Notes: generated by a model not told the origin, from the letters alone. A stretch of DNA of 64,000 nt from Dickeya zeae NCPPB 2538 (GCF_000406165.1 NZ_CM001977.1:1204744-1268743); one strand, 5' to 3'. Shown: positions 42,187-51,885, counted from the first letter of the stretch. Numbers and translations: made by a program.

Positions 42187-42312
42187 CGGAACATGGTGCT
42201 TTATTGAATGTAAATGTGCAGCAATGTTTCTTACAAAACGAGAGACTTTCTCATTACATAAGTCAAAACAAGCCTTACCTCCTCGATCAATAGCTCGTTT
42301 ATGGAGTCAATT

Positions 42313-44001
42313 ATGCAATTCCTAAAAAATATTGCCATTCGCACCGCCATGTTATGGGTGCTCGGCATCTTCTGTGTGTTATGGATTGCGGTCTCGCTCT
42401 ACACCATGTATTCGTTCAAAACCATGAATGAAACATCTAAAACCAGTGCTTTGCTGGTTAATAATATGAATTTGGTTAATACCGGTAACGACCAGTATTT
42501 CCGTATGGTAACCCGACTGGCACGTGCGATTGATTATCGGCAGAGTGGTGATGATCAGAAAGCAGATGAACAGCAAAAATCATCACAGGCTGCGCTGGAT
42601 CTACTGAAATCTAACCTTGAAGCTTTCAAAAAGATTGATCATGTCGGCATGTCGCCGGAGCTGGTGGACGCGGTAATACGTGACTGGAGCAACCTGATTA
42701 CCCAGGGGGTTGAGCCGATGTACCAGCGTGCGGTGGACAAAAAGTTCGATGAATACGACAAGTATGCCAAAGACATCGTGCCCGCCTTCAGTCGCCAGTT
42801 CAATGTCTCGTTCACCAACTTCAACAAAGCCGGGTCAACGATGTTTGTCGATGCAGGCGACCGGTTGGAAAGTATTACTGCTGTCGGACAGAATATTTTG
42901 TTGGCAGGGTTGGTGGCTGGTTTGTTGATGCTGTTTATGACCGATCGCTATCTGGTCGCTTGTTTGACCCGCCCACTTAACGATCTGCGTGAACATTTTC
43001 AGGTGATTGCGGCTGGTCGTCTTGGCAAACCGATTCTGGATTTTGGTAACAACTGCGTAGGTAAACTGTTCCCGCTGTTGCGCGATATGCAAACCAGCCT
43101 GGCGAACACCGTGAGTACCATTCGAAGCAGTGCGGATTCCATTTATCAGGGCGTGTCGGAAATCGCATCCGGCAACAACGACCTGGCGGCCCGGACCGAG
43201 TCGCAGGCAGCGGCGTTAGAAGAAAGTGCGGCCAGTATGGAACAACTGACGTCGACTGTGAAACAGAACGCGGAAAATGCCAGCCACGCCAGCCAACTGG
43301 CTCATCAGGCTTCGACCACGGCCAGTAAAGGTGGTGCACTGGTCGACAATGTTGTGAAAACCATGGCGGAAATCTCCGGTAGTTCGAAGAAAATCGCTGA
43401 AATTACCAGTGTGATTAATGGCATCGCTTTCCAGACCAACATTCTGGCGTTGAACGCAGCGGTTGAGGCGGCTCGCGCTGGTGAGCAGGGGCGTGGATTC
43501 GCGGTGGTGGCTGGTGAGGTAAGAAGTCTGGCGCAACGCAGTGCGCAGGCGGCCAAAGAGATTGAAAATCTGATTGCCGAGTCGGTTCGTTGCGTGGATA
43601 ACGGTTCCTCGTTGGTGGCTGACGCAGGCAGTACCATGAGCGAGATTGTGAAAGCGGTAACCAATGTGACCGATATTATGTCGGAAATCGCCACCGCATC
43701 GGATGAGCAGAGTAAAGGTATCGCTCAGGCCGGTCAGGCGATCACGGAAATGGATGGTGTGACTCAGCAGAACGCCGCGCTGGTGCAGGAGGCCTCTGCC
43801 GCGACCCGCTCACTGGAAGAACAGGCGATGGTGCTGACCGAAGCAGTGTCGGTATTCCGTTTGTCCGAAGAACAGGCGTCCGGTCTGCCACCAAGACGCG
43901 ATCGTCAGGCACCGGTTAAAGCCGTGGCGGCCCCAGCCGCCAAAGCATTGCCTGCTGCGACTTCAGCGAAGAAAGGCAGTGATAATTGGGAAACGTTCTG
44001 A
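42313..44001 (+). CDS. Methyl-accepting chemotaxis protein, Tar/Tsr type with NWETF tail
   Basis: A 562-residue inner-membrane chemoreceptor. TM1 is at about 8-32; a periplasmic four-helix ligand domain of Tar type spans about 33-190 and TM2 about 191-213. A HAMP domain (TRPLNDLREHFQVIAAG) and the cytoplasmic signalling hairpin follow; its tip reads VINGIAFQTNILALNAAVEAARAGEQGRGFAVVA. The C-terminus is NWETF, the pentapeptide that tethers CheR and CheB, so this is a high-abundance type receptor able to methylate others. The ligand cannot be read from sequence. The start at 42313 is preferred because GGAG at 42303-42306 gives a proper ribosome site; an ATG at 42301 is in frame. It interrupts the E. 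coli order fldA-ybfE. Confidence 0.94.
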   Translation: MQFLKNIAIRTAMLWVLGIFCVLWIAVSLYTMYSFKTMNETSKTSALLVNNMNLVNTGNDQYFRMVTRLARAIDYRQSGDDQKADEQQKSSQAALDLLKSNLEAFKKIDHVGMSPELVDAVIRDWSNLITQGVEPMYQRAVDKKFDEYDKYAKDIVPAFSRQFNVSFTNFNKAGSTMFVDAGDRLESITAVGQNILLAGLVAGLLMLFMTDRYLVACLTRPLNDLREHFQVIAAGRLGKPILDFGNNCVGKLFPLLRDMQTSLANTVSTIRSSADSIYQGVSEIASGNNDLAARTESQAAALEESAASMEQLTSTVKQNAENASHASQLAHQASTTASKGGALVDNVVKTMAEISGSSKKIAEITSVINGIAFQTNILALNAAVEAARAGEQGRGFAVVAGEVRSLAQRSAQAAKEIENLIAESVRCVDNGSSLVADAGSTMSEIVKAVTNVTDIMSEIATASDEQSKGIAQAGQAITEMDGVTQQNAALVQEASAATRSLEEQAMVLTEAVSVFRLSEEQASGLPPRRDRQAPVKAVAAPAAKALPAATSAKKGSDNWETF

Positions 44002-44016
44002 TGTATTGAGGACGTC

Positions 44017-44034
44017 AGGCGTCATGGATGACGC
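44017..44034. other. Perfect hairpin after the chemoreceptor gene
   Basis: GGCGTCAT and ATGACGCC form an 8 bp perfect stem with a two-base loop, 16 bp after the stop. No U tract follows, so it may protect the 3' end or act as a weak terminator. Confidence 0.45.
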
Positions 44035-44076
44035 CAGCACTATGTAGTTGTGTTGTATTGTAGTCGTGTTGTTGAA

Positions 44077-44358
44077 TTAGTCTTGTTGTTCTGCCAACTG
44101 TGCCAGCAGCATCTGTTCTATCAGTTCACTTCGGCTGATGTTTTTTTGTTCAGCCAGCGCATTGAGAATCTCTACCGCTTCACTGTTAATTTTCAGCTCG
44201 ACACGGCGAAGACCCCGCACTTTGTCACGCCGCAACTGGTTGCGCTTGTTGATCCGTAACTGTTCGTCTCGCGAGAGCGGATTGGTTTTCGGCCGCCCTG
44301 GCCGACGCTCATTCGCGAACAGATCCAGCGTGGTGCGATCCGTTTGTTCTTTTGCCAT
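44077..44358 (-). CDS. ybfE: LexA-regulated protein family YbfE
   Basis: A 93-residue basic protein with a C-terminal ribbon-helix-helix-like stretch (VELKINSEAVEILNALAEQKNISRSELIEQML). The N-terminus MAKEQTDRTTLDLFANERRPGRPKTNPLS is nearly the E. coli sequence and includes an AT-hook-like RRPGRPK. E. coli ybfE is reported to be SOS-controlled by LexA; I looked for a CTGT-N8-ACAG box upstream and found none. The start at 44358 is chosen over a 10-codon extension with no similarity. The gene is convergent with the chemoreceptor gene. Confidence 0.94.
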   Translation of the reverse strand: MAKEQTDRTTLDLFANERRPGRPKTNPLSRDEQLRINKRNQLRRDKVRGLRRVELKINSEAVEILNALAEQKNISRSELIEQMLLAQLAEQQD

Positions 44359-44642
44359 AACTAATGGTACTGCAAGAAATTCGGCCAAAACGCCGCGTTT
44401 GATCTCGGAGGCTCACCGCCGGGATTATCTGGTGCTTTTAGCAACTCAGGCCGCGTTTTGATGAAATGTGGTTAACGATGCAAGTGGCCATACAGCCATC
44501 CCTCATACTGAGCGCGCCATAATACCCCAGCCGTTGCGGTGGCGACAACGTTTACTGGGGCTAAGACTCAATTAAGGCTTAATTAAATCAGGCGATAAGA
44601 CAACCCCTTTGCCTGCCGGGTGGATTATCTTCCCTTTGTGTC

Positions 44643-45413
44643 TTAATTCGAGGCCAAAAAACGGTGGATGGCGCGCAGTACGGCGTCGGGTTTTTCCGCG
44701 TGTACCCAGTGGCCTGCACCACTCACCACATGGGCTTTCGCGGCAGGAAACTGGCGCACCAGATCGTCGCGATAGCGATCATCGAGATAAGGTGACTCAC
44801 TGCCACGGATAAACAGAATGGGGCCCGCCCAAGGGGATACCTCTTTCCAGCCGACAATATGCTCGTACTGATCCCACAATACCGGCACGTTAAAACGCCA
44901 CTCTCCTTGCTGAAATGACTTCAGTAAAAATTGCACCACGCCTTCTTCACCGGACAGATGAGGCCGCATGATTTCCGCTGCCTGCGAGCGCTGTGTCGCA
45001 CCCGCGTCACTGACGGCACGAATGGCGGCAAACACCTTGTCATGGCGACGAACCTGATAATCGACCGGCGCAATATCAATTGCCACGATGCCGTCGATGC
45101 GTGCGGCAAGCCGTTCGGTTAGAGCCATTGACACTTTGCCACCCATCGAATGGCCTATCAGGATGACACGCTCCAGACCCAGCTCGTCAATCAGTTCACA
45201 CACATCCTGTGCCATGGCCGGATACGTCATCTCTGACGAGCGAGGCGACAACCCATGATTGCGCAGATCAACTTGCACGGTGTCGTGATGTTTTTGCAGA
45301 TCGCGTGCCAGTACGCCGAGGTTATCCAGATTACCGAATAGCCCATGAATGAGGACAACGGGTAATTGATTTTGCGGGGATTGTGCGTTTTGCCAGCGAT
45401 AATTCAATTTCAT
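44643..45413 (-). CDS. ybfF: Alpha/beta-hydrolase YbfF (esterase)
   Basis: A 256-residue cytoplasmic esterase. The oxyanion motif is IHGLFGNLDNLG, the nucleophile elbow is IGHSMGGK (Ser near 90), and the catalytic His is in SGAGHWVHAEKP near the C-terminus. E. coli YbfF hydrolyses acyl-CoA and short esters in vitro; its physiological role is unclear. It lies between ybfE and seqA, as in E. coli. The start at 45413 (MKLNYRWQN) matches the E. coli start. Confidence 0.94.
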   Translation of the reverse strand: MKLNYRWQNAQSPQNQLPVVLIHGLFGNLDNLGVLARDLQKHHDTVQVDLRNHGLSPRSSEMTYPAMAQDVCELIDELGLERVILIGHSMGGKVSMALTERLAARIDGIVAIDIAPVDYQVRRHDKVFAAIRAVSDAGATQRSQAAEIMRPHLSGEEGVVQFLLKSFQQGEWRFNVPVLWDQYEHIVGWKEVSPWAGPILFIRGSESPYLDDRYRDDLVRQFPAAKAHVVSGAGHWVHAEKPDAVLRAIHRFLASN

Positions 45414-45668
45414 GGTGAAGTTCATTCAGAGAGACAGTGGCTTAGGGTATCATGACTTTACCATGTCGCTTCGCCGCAGGGTAAACTCTCTCAGGCAGCG
45501 TCAACCGGGGCAGCAGGCGGAAAGCCGCGTTCATGTGCAGGATGTGCGCGGTACGTTCAGGATAATCCTGAATATGTTCTCAGCGCTGTCTGCTGCTGTT
45601 CGTGGGTTGCGCATAGCCTGTATAATTCCCGATGATTAATTAAAGACATAAAACAGTACTGGATAAAG

Positions 45669-46205
45669 ATGAAAACTATTGAGGTCGACGACGAGCTTTA
45701 CCGTTATATCGCCAGCCACACTCAGCATATCGGCGAGAGTGCATCAGATATTTTACGGCGCATGCTGAAATTCAGTGGCGCGCAGCCAGCGGCGGTGGCG
45801 GTACCACCGGCAGCAGAGTCGACAATCACCCAGCCTGCTGCTGTACAGCCGCCGCGTGACCGGGTAAGAACCGTGCGCGAGTTACTGTTGTCGGACGAAT
45901 ACGCCGAGCAGAGTAGGGCGGTCAATCGTTTCCTGATGGTGCTGTCTACCCTGTATCGCTTATCGCCAGAAGAATTTGCGGCGGCCACCGAGTCGTCGCA
46001 CGGTCGTACCCGCGTTTATTTTGCGGCTGACGAGCAGACCTTGTTGCTGCATGGCACCCAGACTAAACCTCGCCCCATTGAAGGCACGCCTTACTGGGTT
46101 ATCACTAATACCAATACCGGTCGTAAACGTAGCATGGTCGAGGACATCATGCTGGCGATGCAGTTCCCGCCGGAGCTGACAGAGAAAGTTTGCGGCACCA
46201 TTTAA
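45669..46205 (+). CDS. seqA: Negative regulator of replication initiation SeqA
   Basis: SeqA binds hemimethylated GATC sites, sequesters oriC and organises new DNA. The 178-residue protein has an N-terminal oligomerisation domain (about 1-35, MKTIEVDDELYRYIASHT) and a proline/alanine-rich linker (about 38-65) longer than in many homologues. The C-terminal DNA-binding domain (about 68-178) contains GRTRVYFA and TNTNTGRKRSMVEDIM. It is followed at 25 bp by pgm, and the two are co-transcribed in E. coli. Confidence 0.97.
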   Translation: MKTIEVDDELYRYIASHTQHIGESASDILRRMLKFSGAQPAAVAVPPAAESTITQPAAVQPPRDRVRTVRELLLSDEYAEQSRAVNRFLMVLSTLYRLSPEEFAAATESSHGRTRVYFAADEQTLLLHGTQTKPRPIEGTPYWVITNTNTGRKRSMVEDIMLAMQFPPELTEKVCGTI

Positions 46206-46230
46206 ATCACTGCGTCAGGAAGAAACGCCA

Positions 46231-47874
46231 ATGGCTAATCACCCGAGAGCCGGACAACCTACCCGGCAAAGCGACCTGATTAATGTCGCACAGTTGACGT
46301 CCCAGTATTATGTGTTGAGCCCGGATGCGAGCAATCCGGCTCAGTCGGTTAAATTCGGTACTTCAGGCCACCGCGGCAGTGCCGCTCGCCACAGTTTCAA
46401 TGAAGCCCATATTCTGGCGATTGCTCAGGCGATTGCTGAAGAGCGTAGCCGTCAGGGCATCACAGGGCCATGCTATGTAGGCAAAGACACCCACGCGTTG
46501 TCCGAACCGGCGTTCATTTCCGTACTGGAAGTGCTGACCGCCAACGGTGTCGACGTCATTATCCAGCAGGATAACGGCTTTACTCCGACACCGGCGGTGT
46601 CGAACGCGATTCTGGTGCACAACCGTCAGGGTGGCGCACTGGCGGACGGTATTGTGATTACCCCATCGCATAACCCGCCGGAAGACGGTGGTATTAAATA
46701 CAACCCGCCTAATGGTGGCCCAGCGGATACCAATCTCACCAGCGTGATTGAAAAACGTGCTAACGCACTGTTGGCGGATGGCTTACGTGAGGTGAAGCGC
46801 CAGTCGCTGGACCGCGCACGCCAGAGCGGCCACCTGTACGAACGCGATCTGGTCGAGGCGTATGTCGAGTCGCTGGGTGAGGTTGTGGACATGGCCGCTA
46901 TCCAGCGTGCGGGTCTGAAACTTGGCGTGGATCCGCTCGGTGGTTCCGGCATTGCTTACTGGCAGCGCATCGCCGAGCGCTACCAACTGGATCTGACGCT
47001 GGTGAACGATGCCATCGACCAGACGTTCCGGTTTATGACGCTGGATCACGATGGTGTTATCCGTATGGACTGCTCATCGGTTTCGGCGATGTCTGGCCTG
47101 CTGTCGCTGCGCGATAAGTTCGATCTGGCCTTCGCCAACGACCCGGATTATGACCGCCATGGCATTGTCACCCCGGCTGGGTTGATGAATCCGAACCACT
47201 ATCTGGCGGTCGCTATCAACTATCTGTTCCGCCATCGTCCGCAGTGGAGTGAGTCGGTCGCGGTAGGTAAAACACTGGTATCCAGTGCGATGATCGACCG
47301 TGTAGTGGCTGATCTGGGCCGTAAACTGGTGGAAGTGCCGGTCGGCTTCAAATGGTTTGTGGATGGTTTGTTTGATGGGACGCTGGGCTTCGGCGGTGAA
47401 GAGAGTGCTGGTGCCTCGTTCCTTCGTTTTGACGGCACACCCTGGTCGACGGATAAAGACGGTATCATTCTGTGCCTGCTGGCTGCGGAAATCACCGCGG
47501 TAACCGGTAAGAACCCACAGCAGCATTACGATGAATTGGCGGCACGTTTTGGTGCGCCGAGCTACAACCGTTTGCAGGCATCGGCAACCCATGCCCAGAA
47601 AGCGGCTTTGTCGAAGCTATCGCCGGAAATGGTATCCGCCAGTACGCTGGCAGGCGACCCGATCACGGCCCGTCTGACTGCTGCGCCCGGTAATGGTGCA
47701 TCGATTGGTGGCCTGAAAGTGATGACTGATAACGGCTGGTTTGCCGCTCGTCCATCTGGCACGGAAGAAGCCTACAAGATTTATTGCGAAAGTTTCCTCG
47801 GTGCTGAACACCGTGAAAAAATCGAGAAAGAAGCGGTGGAAATCGTTAGCGCGGTGCTGAGCAACGCGAAGTAA
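46231..47874 (+). CDS. pgm: Phosphoglucomutase (alpha-D-glucose phosphate-specific)
   Basis: Pgm interconverts glucose-1-P and glucose-6-P, feeding UDP-glucose and glycogen synthesis. The 547-residue protein has the phosphoserine loop TPSHNPPEDGG (Ser146), the metal loop with ANDPDYDRHG, the sugar-specificity loop GFGGEESAG and the phosphate-binding RPSGTEEAYKIY. Family length is normal. Terminator at 47896-47921 follows. Confidence 0.98.
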   Translation: MANHPRAGQPTRQSDLINVAQLTSQYYVLSPDASNPAQSVKFGTSGHRGSAARHSFNEAHILAIAQAIAEERSRQGITGPCYVGKDTHALSEPAFISVLEVLTANGVDVIIQQDNGFTPTPAVSNAILVHNRQGGALADGIVITPSHNPPEDGGIKYNPPNGGPADTNLTSVIEKRANALLADGLREVKRQSLDRARQSGHLYERDLVEAYVESLGEVVDMAAIQRAGLKLGVDPLGGSGIAYWQRIAERYQLDLTLVNDAIDQTFRFMTLDHDGVIRMDCSSVSAMSGLLSLRDKFDLAFANDPDYDRHGIVTPAGLMNPNHYLAVAINYLFRHRPQWSESVAVGKTLVSSAMIDRVVADLGRKLVEVPVGFKWFVDGLFDGTLGFGGEESAGASFLRFDGTPWSTDKDGIILCLLAAEITAVTGKNPQQHYDELAARFGAPSYNRLQASATHAQKAALSKLSPEMVSASTLAGDPITARLTAAPGNGASIGGLKVMTDNGWFAARPSGTEEAYKIYCESFLGAEHREKIEKEAVEIVSAVLSNAK

Positions 47875-47895
47875 TGCGTCATCGATTTTAATCAG

Positions 47896-47921
47896 GGCGC
47901 TGTGTAAACAGCGCCTTTTTT
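47896..47921. terminator. Terminator after pgm
   Basis: GGCGCTGT pairs with ACAGCGCC around a GTAA loop and is followed by six T. It lies between pgm and the convergent EamA gene and favours the rightward direction. Confidence 0.88.
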
Positions 47922-47937
47922 ATGACAGTTGCTCCAC

Positions 47938-48366
47938 CTATGCCAATGCTACCAGCAACGCGCCTACAGAAATGAGTGCGACCCCCACCCCCGCCAGCAG
48001 CGATATTTTTTCACCCAGTAGCAGCACAGCCAGAATGACGGCAAATACCACGCTAAGTTTGTCGATGGGTGCGACCTGCGCGACGCTACCGCTTTTCAGT
48101 GCCATAAAATAAAACAGCCAGGACAGCGCCCCTGCCACACCACTCAGCACGATAAACAACATCGCTTTATGGTTGGCCAGTACGGTGCCGAAGAGTGAGG
48201 ATTTGCCTTGCACCACTACCACGCCGACCAAAAACAACGCCATAATCACGGCGCGAATGGCGGTGGCCGTATTGGCATCCAGCTGTTGCAGGCCGATTTT
48301 ACCGAACAGCGCCACCAGTGCAGCGCATAGCGCCGACAGTAAAGCGTAAAGTAACCAGCTACTCAT
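47938..48366 (-). CDS. Half-size EamA-family (DMT) transporter
   Basis: A 142-residue integral membrane protein with one EamA domain. Five helices are visible at about 3-22, 32-52, 66-90, 96-116 and 120-140. Most DMT exporters are about 300 residues with two such repeats; a single domain implies dimerisation like SMR proteins. The conserved ending PIDKLSVVFAVILAVLLLGEKI is typical of the group. The substrate is unknown. The ATG at 48366 is preferred to the GTG at 48369. It lies between pgm and kdpE on its own. Confidence 0.85.
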   Translation of the reverse strand: MSSWLLYALLSALCAALVALFGKIGLQQLDANTATAIRAVIMALFLVGVVVVQGKSSLFGTVLANHKAMLFIVLSGVAGALSWLFYFMALKSGSVAQVAPIDKLSVVFAVILAVLLLGEKISLLAGVGVALISVGALLVALA

Positions 48367-48469
48367 CACTTATCTTCTCTCTATTGGTTAGCGTCTTGTG
48401 GCGAAAAATCAGGACGCTACGCCTGACGCGGGCAGGGCACCAGCGTCACGAATCATTAAAAGGTGCCAG

Positions 48470-49159
48470 TTAGGGCATAAACCGATAGCCGATGGCGGTT
48501 TCAGTCAGAAAGTGTCGTGGGCGTGCCGGGTCATCTTCCAGTTTTTGGCGTAAATGCCCCATATAGATGCGCAGGTAATGGCTGTGTTCTACGGCATTAG
48601 GGCCCCAAACCTGATTGAGCAGTTGGCGCTGTGTCAGCACTTTGCCGGGGCTGGCGAGCAGCGTGGATAGCAGCCGGAATTCGATAGGCGTCAGGTGTAG
48701 TTCCTGCTGATTGCGGGTAACCTGGCGGTTGAGCAAATCCACGGTGACATTGGAAAAGGTAATCAGCGGGGTTTCCTGCTGGGGAGTACTAAAGCGGCGT
48801 AACGCGACCCGTGAACGTGCCAGCAGTTCGCCAATGCCAAAGGGCTTAGTGAGATAGTCCTCGGCACCGGCATCCAGTGCGGCGATTTTGTCCTGTTCGT
48901 CGGTGCGGGCTGACAACACGATAACCGGGATGGCGCTCCACTGCCGCAGATCCCGGATATAATCAATGCCGTCGCCGTCGGGCAGACCCAGATCAAGAAT
49001 AATGAGATCCGGTTTACGCGTCGCGGCTTCTATCAACCCCCGTTGCAGCGTTTCGGCTTCAAACACGCGACAGCCTTCACCTTCCAGCGCGTTGCGGACA
49101 AAACGCCGGATCTCTTTTTCATCTTCTACGATCAGTATGTTGGTCTGTAACAGGGTCAA
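48470..49159 (-). CDS. kdpE: Response regulator KdpE
   Basis: KdpE activates kdpFABC on phosphorylation by KdpD under potassium limitation or osmotic upshift. The 229-residue OmpR-type protein has a receiver domain (acidic residues in IVEDEKE; phosphoacceptor Asp in LIILDLGLPDGDG; Lys in LTKPFGIGE). Its winged helix (about 130-228) ends TETAIGYRFMP. The start is TTG at 49159, overlapping the kdpD stop as TTGA; no ATG lies between it and the conserved ILIVEDE. The overlap implies translational coupling. Confidence 0.96.
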   Translation of the reverse strand: MTLLQTNILIVEDEKEIRRFVRNALEGEGCRVFEAETLQRGLIEAATRKPDLIILDLGLPDGDGIDYIRDLRQWSAIPVIVLSARTDEQDKIAALDAGAEDYLTKPFGIGELLARSRVALRRFSTPQQETPLITFSNVTVDLLNRQVTRNQQELHLTPIEFRLLSTLLASPGKVLTQRQLLNQVWGPNAVEHSHYLRIYMGHLRQKLEDDPARPRHFLTETAIGYRFMP

Positions 49160-51885
49160 GACTCCATCTCTTCAGGTTCGAGCGCCGGTGGCGCACCCAA
49201 CGGCAGGGTAAAATGGAACACTGCGCCGCCTTCGTCGGCGTTGGTGGCCCAGATTTTCCCGCCGTGAATTTCGACAATCGCCCGGCAAATCGCCAGTCCC
49301 AGCCCAACACCGGGAATCGAAGACTCTTTGTGCCCACGGGCAAACTTGTCGAAAATGATTTTTTCCTGACCGATGGGGATACCTGGGCCGTTATCCTGAA
49401 TCTGCACTTCCAGCACATCGCCAGATGCTGACGAGGAGATGCTGCTGGCAGAAATCGTAATGGTCGCCTGCTCACCTGCGTATTTGATGGCGTTTTCCAG
49501 CAGATTGATCAGCACCCGCTCGATCAGGCTGGCGTCGCAGTACACCAGTATCATGTCCTGCGGCAGCCGTAAATGAATAGTATTGCTTGCCAGCGAGTTT
49601 TCCAACTGCCGTAATGCGCTTCCGGTTAACTCTTCCAGCGTTTGCCACTCTTTACGCAAATTAAAGCCATCAGACTGGATGCGTGCCATATCCAGCAAGT
49701 TGTTGACCAGACGAGTAGTACTGAGAATGTGCTGGCGTATTTGGCTGGCTTGTGGCGCATAGGGCGAACCTTCAGAGGCCAGGTCGAGCGTCAGGATTTC
49801 AGCCTGACCGAACAGTACCGTCAGCGGAGTGCGTAAATCGTGGGACAGCGCGGCCAGCAGTGAGTTGCGCAGTTGCTCGCGTTCAGCGTCCAGACGAGCA
49901 TTTTCCGTGCTGTTGACTAAATGCAGCCGTTCCAGTGCGTTAGTGATCAGCACCGTAAAGGTTTCCAGCATGCGCTGCTGTTCCGGGATCATTAACTGAC
50001 GCGCGTTGGCGGGCTCGACGGCAATGACGCCAAACGTCAGCTGCGGCGTGGTCAGTGGCAGCAACTGGTAAGGCACGCCCGGCAGTGTGGCGGTACCGGC
50101 ACCAGCAGGCGCGGCATGATCGTAACTCCAGCGGGCAATGGCTTTATCGACGATCAGTTGCTCGGGTTCATCAAGCGCAACCTGCTGTAACTCCGCCGTG
50201 GGGGCAGACAATGGCTCAGCCAGCAAGATAGCTATCTTGGCCTGAAACGTGGAGCGCAGAAAATGGTGGCTGGCTTTGGCGATATCCTCCACCGACAGGC
50301 TGCGGTTGAGTGCTTTGGACATTTCGTACAGATGCCGTACCCGCTGTTCGCGGTAGCGGGCGACACGGGCTTGATAACGCACTCCGGCGGTCAGATTCCC
50401 CACCAGAATACCGATAGTCAGCATTACCGCAAACGTGACCAGATACTGTGCGTCGGCGACAGCGAAGGTACCTTTCGGCACCACGAAAAACAGATCAAAA
50501 CTGGCGACGTTGATGACGGCAGCGAAGACGGATGGCCAGCGGCCATAAAACAGCGCGATGAGCACCACGGCCAGCAGGTAGAGCATCACCAGATTGACCG
50601 GTTCCAGCATTGAGAAGGGCGACCACAGTGCCAGCAGCGTGATCAGCGCGCACAGCAGCATCGCCACACCGCAGCCATAGAGCTGTAGTCGCCATTTGTC
50701 AGTAATGCCGCGACTATCGGGGGCTTTGGGCGGTGGTGGCGTGGGGTCGTCCTGCACTGATACCACCACCAGATCGAGGTCCGGCCCTAACTTGCCGAGC
50801 TTCTCGGCAAAGCGGGTACGACGCCACCAGCCGAGTTTCTGCTCGGTATGACGCCCAATGACGATTTTGCCGAGATTATGATCGCGGGCGTAACGCAATA
50901 CCGCCCGTTCTACCGAGGGGTCAGACAGGGTGGCGGTTTCCGCCCCCAAATCTTGCGCCAGCTTCAGGGCACGCAGGATGGCCCGCCGCTCGCCTTCCGG
51001 CAGACGATGCAAGCCGGGGGTTTCAACATACACCGCATGCCAGATGCTGCCCAGGCGGGCAGCCAGACGGGCGGCGGTGCGCACCAGTTTTTCGTTGCCT
51101 ACACCGCGCCCGATACACAGCAAGATAGCATCACGGGTATGCCAGACCCGCTCACGGCCCTGACTGGCGCGCATCGCGCGCATCTCGTCGTCCACCCGGT
51201 CAGCCATGCGCCGCAGTGCAAGTTCACGTAAGGCGAGTAGGTTGCCTTTGCGAAAGAAATTTTCGATGGCACGTTCTGCCTGCATCGGCAGGTAAACTTT
51301 GCCTTCATTAAGACGCTGGCGTAAGTCGTCGGGGGGTAGGTCTACCAACACCACTTCGTTAGCGTCGTCAAAAATCGGGTCGGGGACGGTTTCCCGTACC
51401 CGGATACCGGTGACACCGCCGACGATGTCATTGAGACTTTCCAGATGCTGCACGTTGACGGTGGTGAAGACGTCGATGCCGGCATCCAACAGTTCCTGAA
51501 CGTCTTGCCAGCGTTTGGGGTGACGAGAACCGCGAATATTGCTGTGCGCCAGTTCGTCGATCAGGATGATCGCCGGGCAACGCGCCAGCGCCCCATCCAG
51601 ATCAAACTCATGATGATGGCGACCGTAGTGGCTGATCTTCTTCATCGGCAGGGAGGGCAGGCCTTCCACTAGCGCAGCGGTTTCGCTGCGCCCGTGGGTT
51701 TCCACCACCCCGACCAGTACGTCCAGCCCCTGTGCTTTCAGACGCTGCGCTTCCTGTAGCATGGCGTAGGTTTTACCTACGCCTGCACAAGCGCCGAAGA
51801 AGATTTTGAGTTTACCGCGCGGCTGTTCCTCAATCTGGCTTAAGAGGCTATCCGGGTCGGGTCGACGTTGTTCCTCGTCGGTCAT
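49156..51885 (-). CDS. kdpD: Sensor histidine kinase KdpD
   Basis: A 909-residue inner-membrane kinase that senses potassium and ionic strength. The N-terminal KdpD domain has a Walker A (GACAGVGKT, about 32-40) and a Walker B-like segment; a universal-stress-like domain (about 250-370) follows. Four close transmembrane helices lie at about 405-500 and a GAF-like region at about 520-650. The HisKA box is ALSHDLRTPLT (His near 680) and the catalytic domain has DNGPGIP and GVGLGLAI. It lies 50 bp after kdpC and overlaps kdpE. Confidence 0.97.
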   Translation of the reverse strand: MTDEEQRRPDPDSLLSQIEEQPRGKLKIFFGACAGVGKTYAMLQEAQRLKAQGLDVLVGVVETHGRSETAALVEGLPSLPMKKISHYGRHHHEFDLDGALARCPAIILIDELAHSNIRGSRHPKRWQDVQELLDAGIDVFTTVNVQHLESLNDIVGGVTGIRVRETVPDPIFDDANEVVLVDLPPDDLRQRLNEGKVYLPMQAERAIENFFRKGNLLALRELALRRMADRVDDEMRAMRASQGRERVWHTRDAILLCIGRGVGNEKLVRTAARLAARLGSIWHAVYVETPGLHRLPEGERRAILRALKLAQDLGAETATLSDPSVERAVLRYARDHNLGKIVIGRHTEQKLGWWRRTRFAEKLGKLGPDLDLVVVSVQDDPTPPPPKAPDSRGITDKWRLQLYGCGVAMLLCALITLLALWSPFSMLEPVNLVMLYLLAVVLIALFYGRWPSVFAAVINVASFDLFFVVPKGTFAVADAQYLVTFAVMLTIGILVGNLTAGVRYQARVARYREQRVRHLYEMSKALNRSLSVEDIAKASHHFLRSTFQAKIAILLAEPLSAPTAELQQVALDEPEQLIVDKAIARWSYDHAAPAGAGTATLPGVPYQLLPLTTPQLTFGVIAVEPANARQLMIPEQQRMLETFTVLITNALERLHLVNSTENARLDAEREQLRNSLLAALSHDLRTPLTVLFGQAEILTLDLASEGSPYAPQASQIRQHILSTTRLVNNLLDMARIQSDGFNLRKEWQTLEELTGSALRQLENSLASNTIHLRLPQDMILVYCDASLIERVLINLLENAIKYAGEQATITISASSISSSASGDVLEVQIQDNGPGIPIGQEKIIFDKFARGHKESSIPGVGLGLAICRAIVEIHGGKIWATNADEGGAVFHFTLPLGAPPALEPEEMES

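Noticed and set aside
44359..44642. LexA box for ybfE
   Set aside because: No CTGT-N8-ACAG or close variant is present upstream of ybfE, despite the reported SOS control of the E. coli gene.
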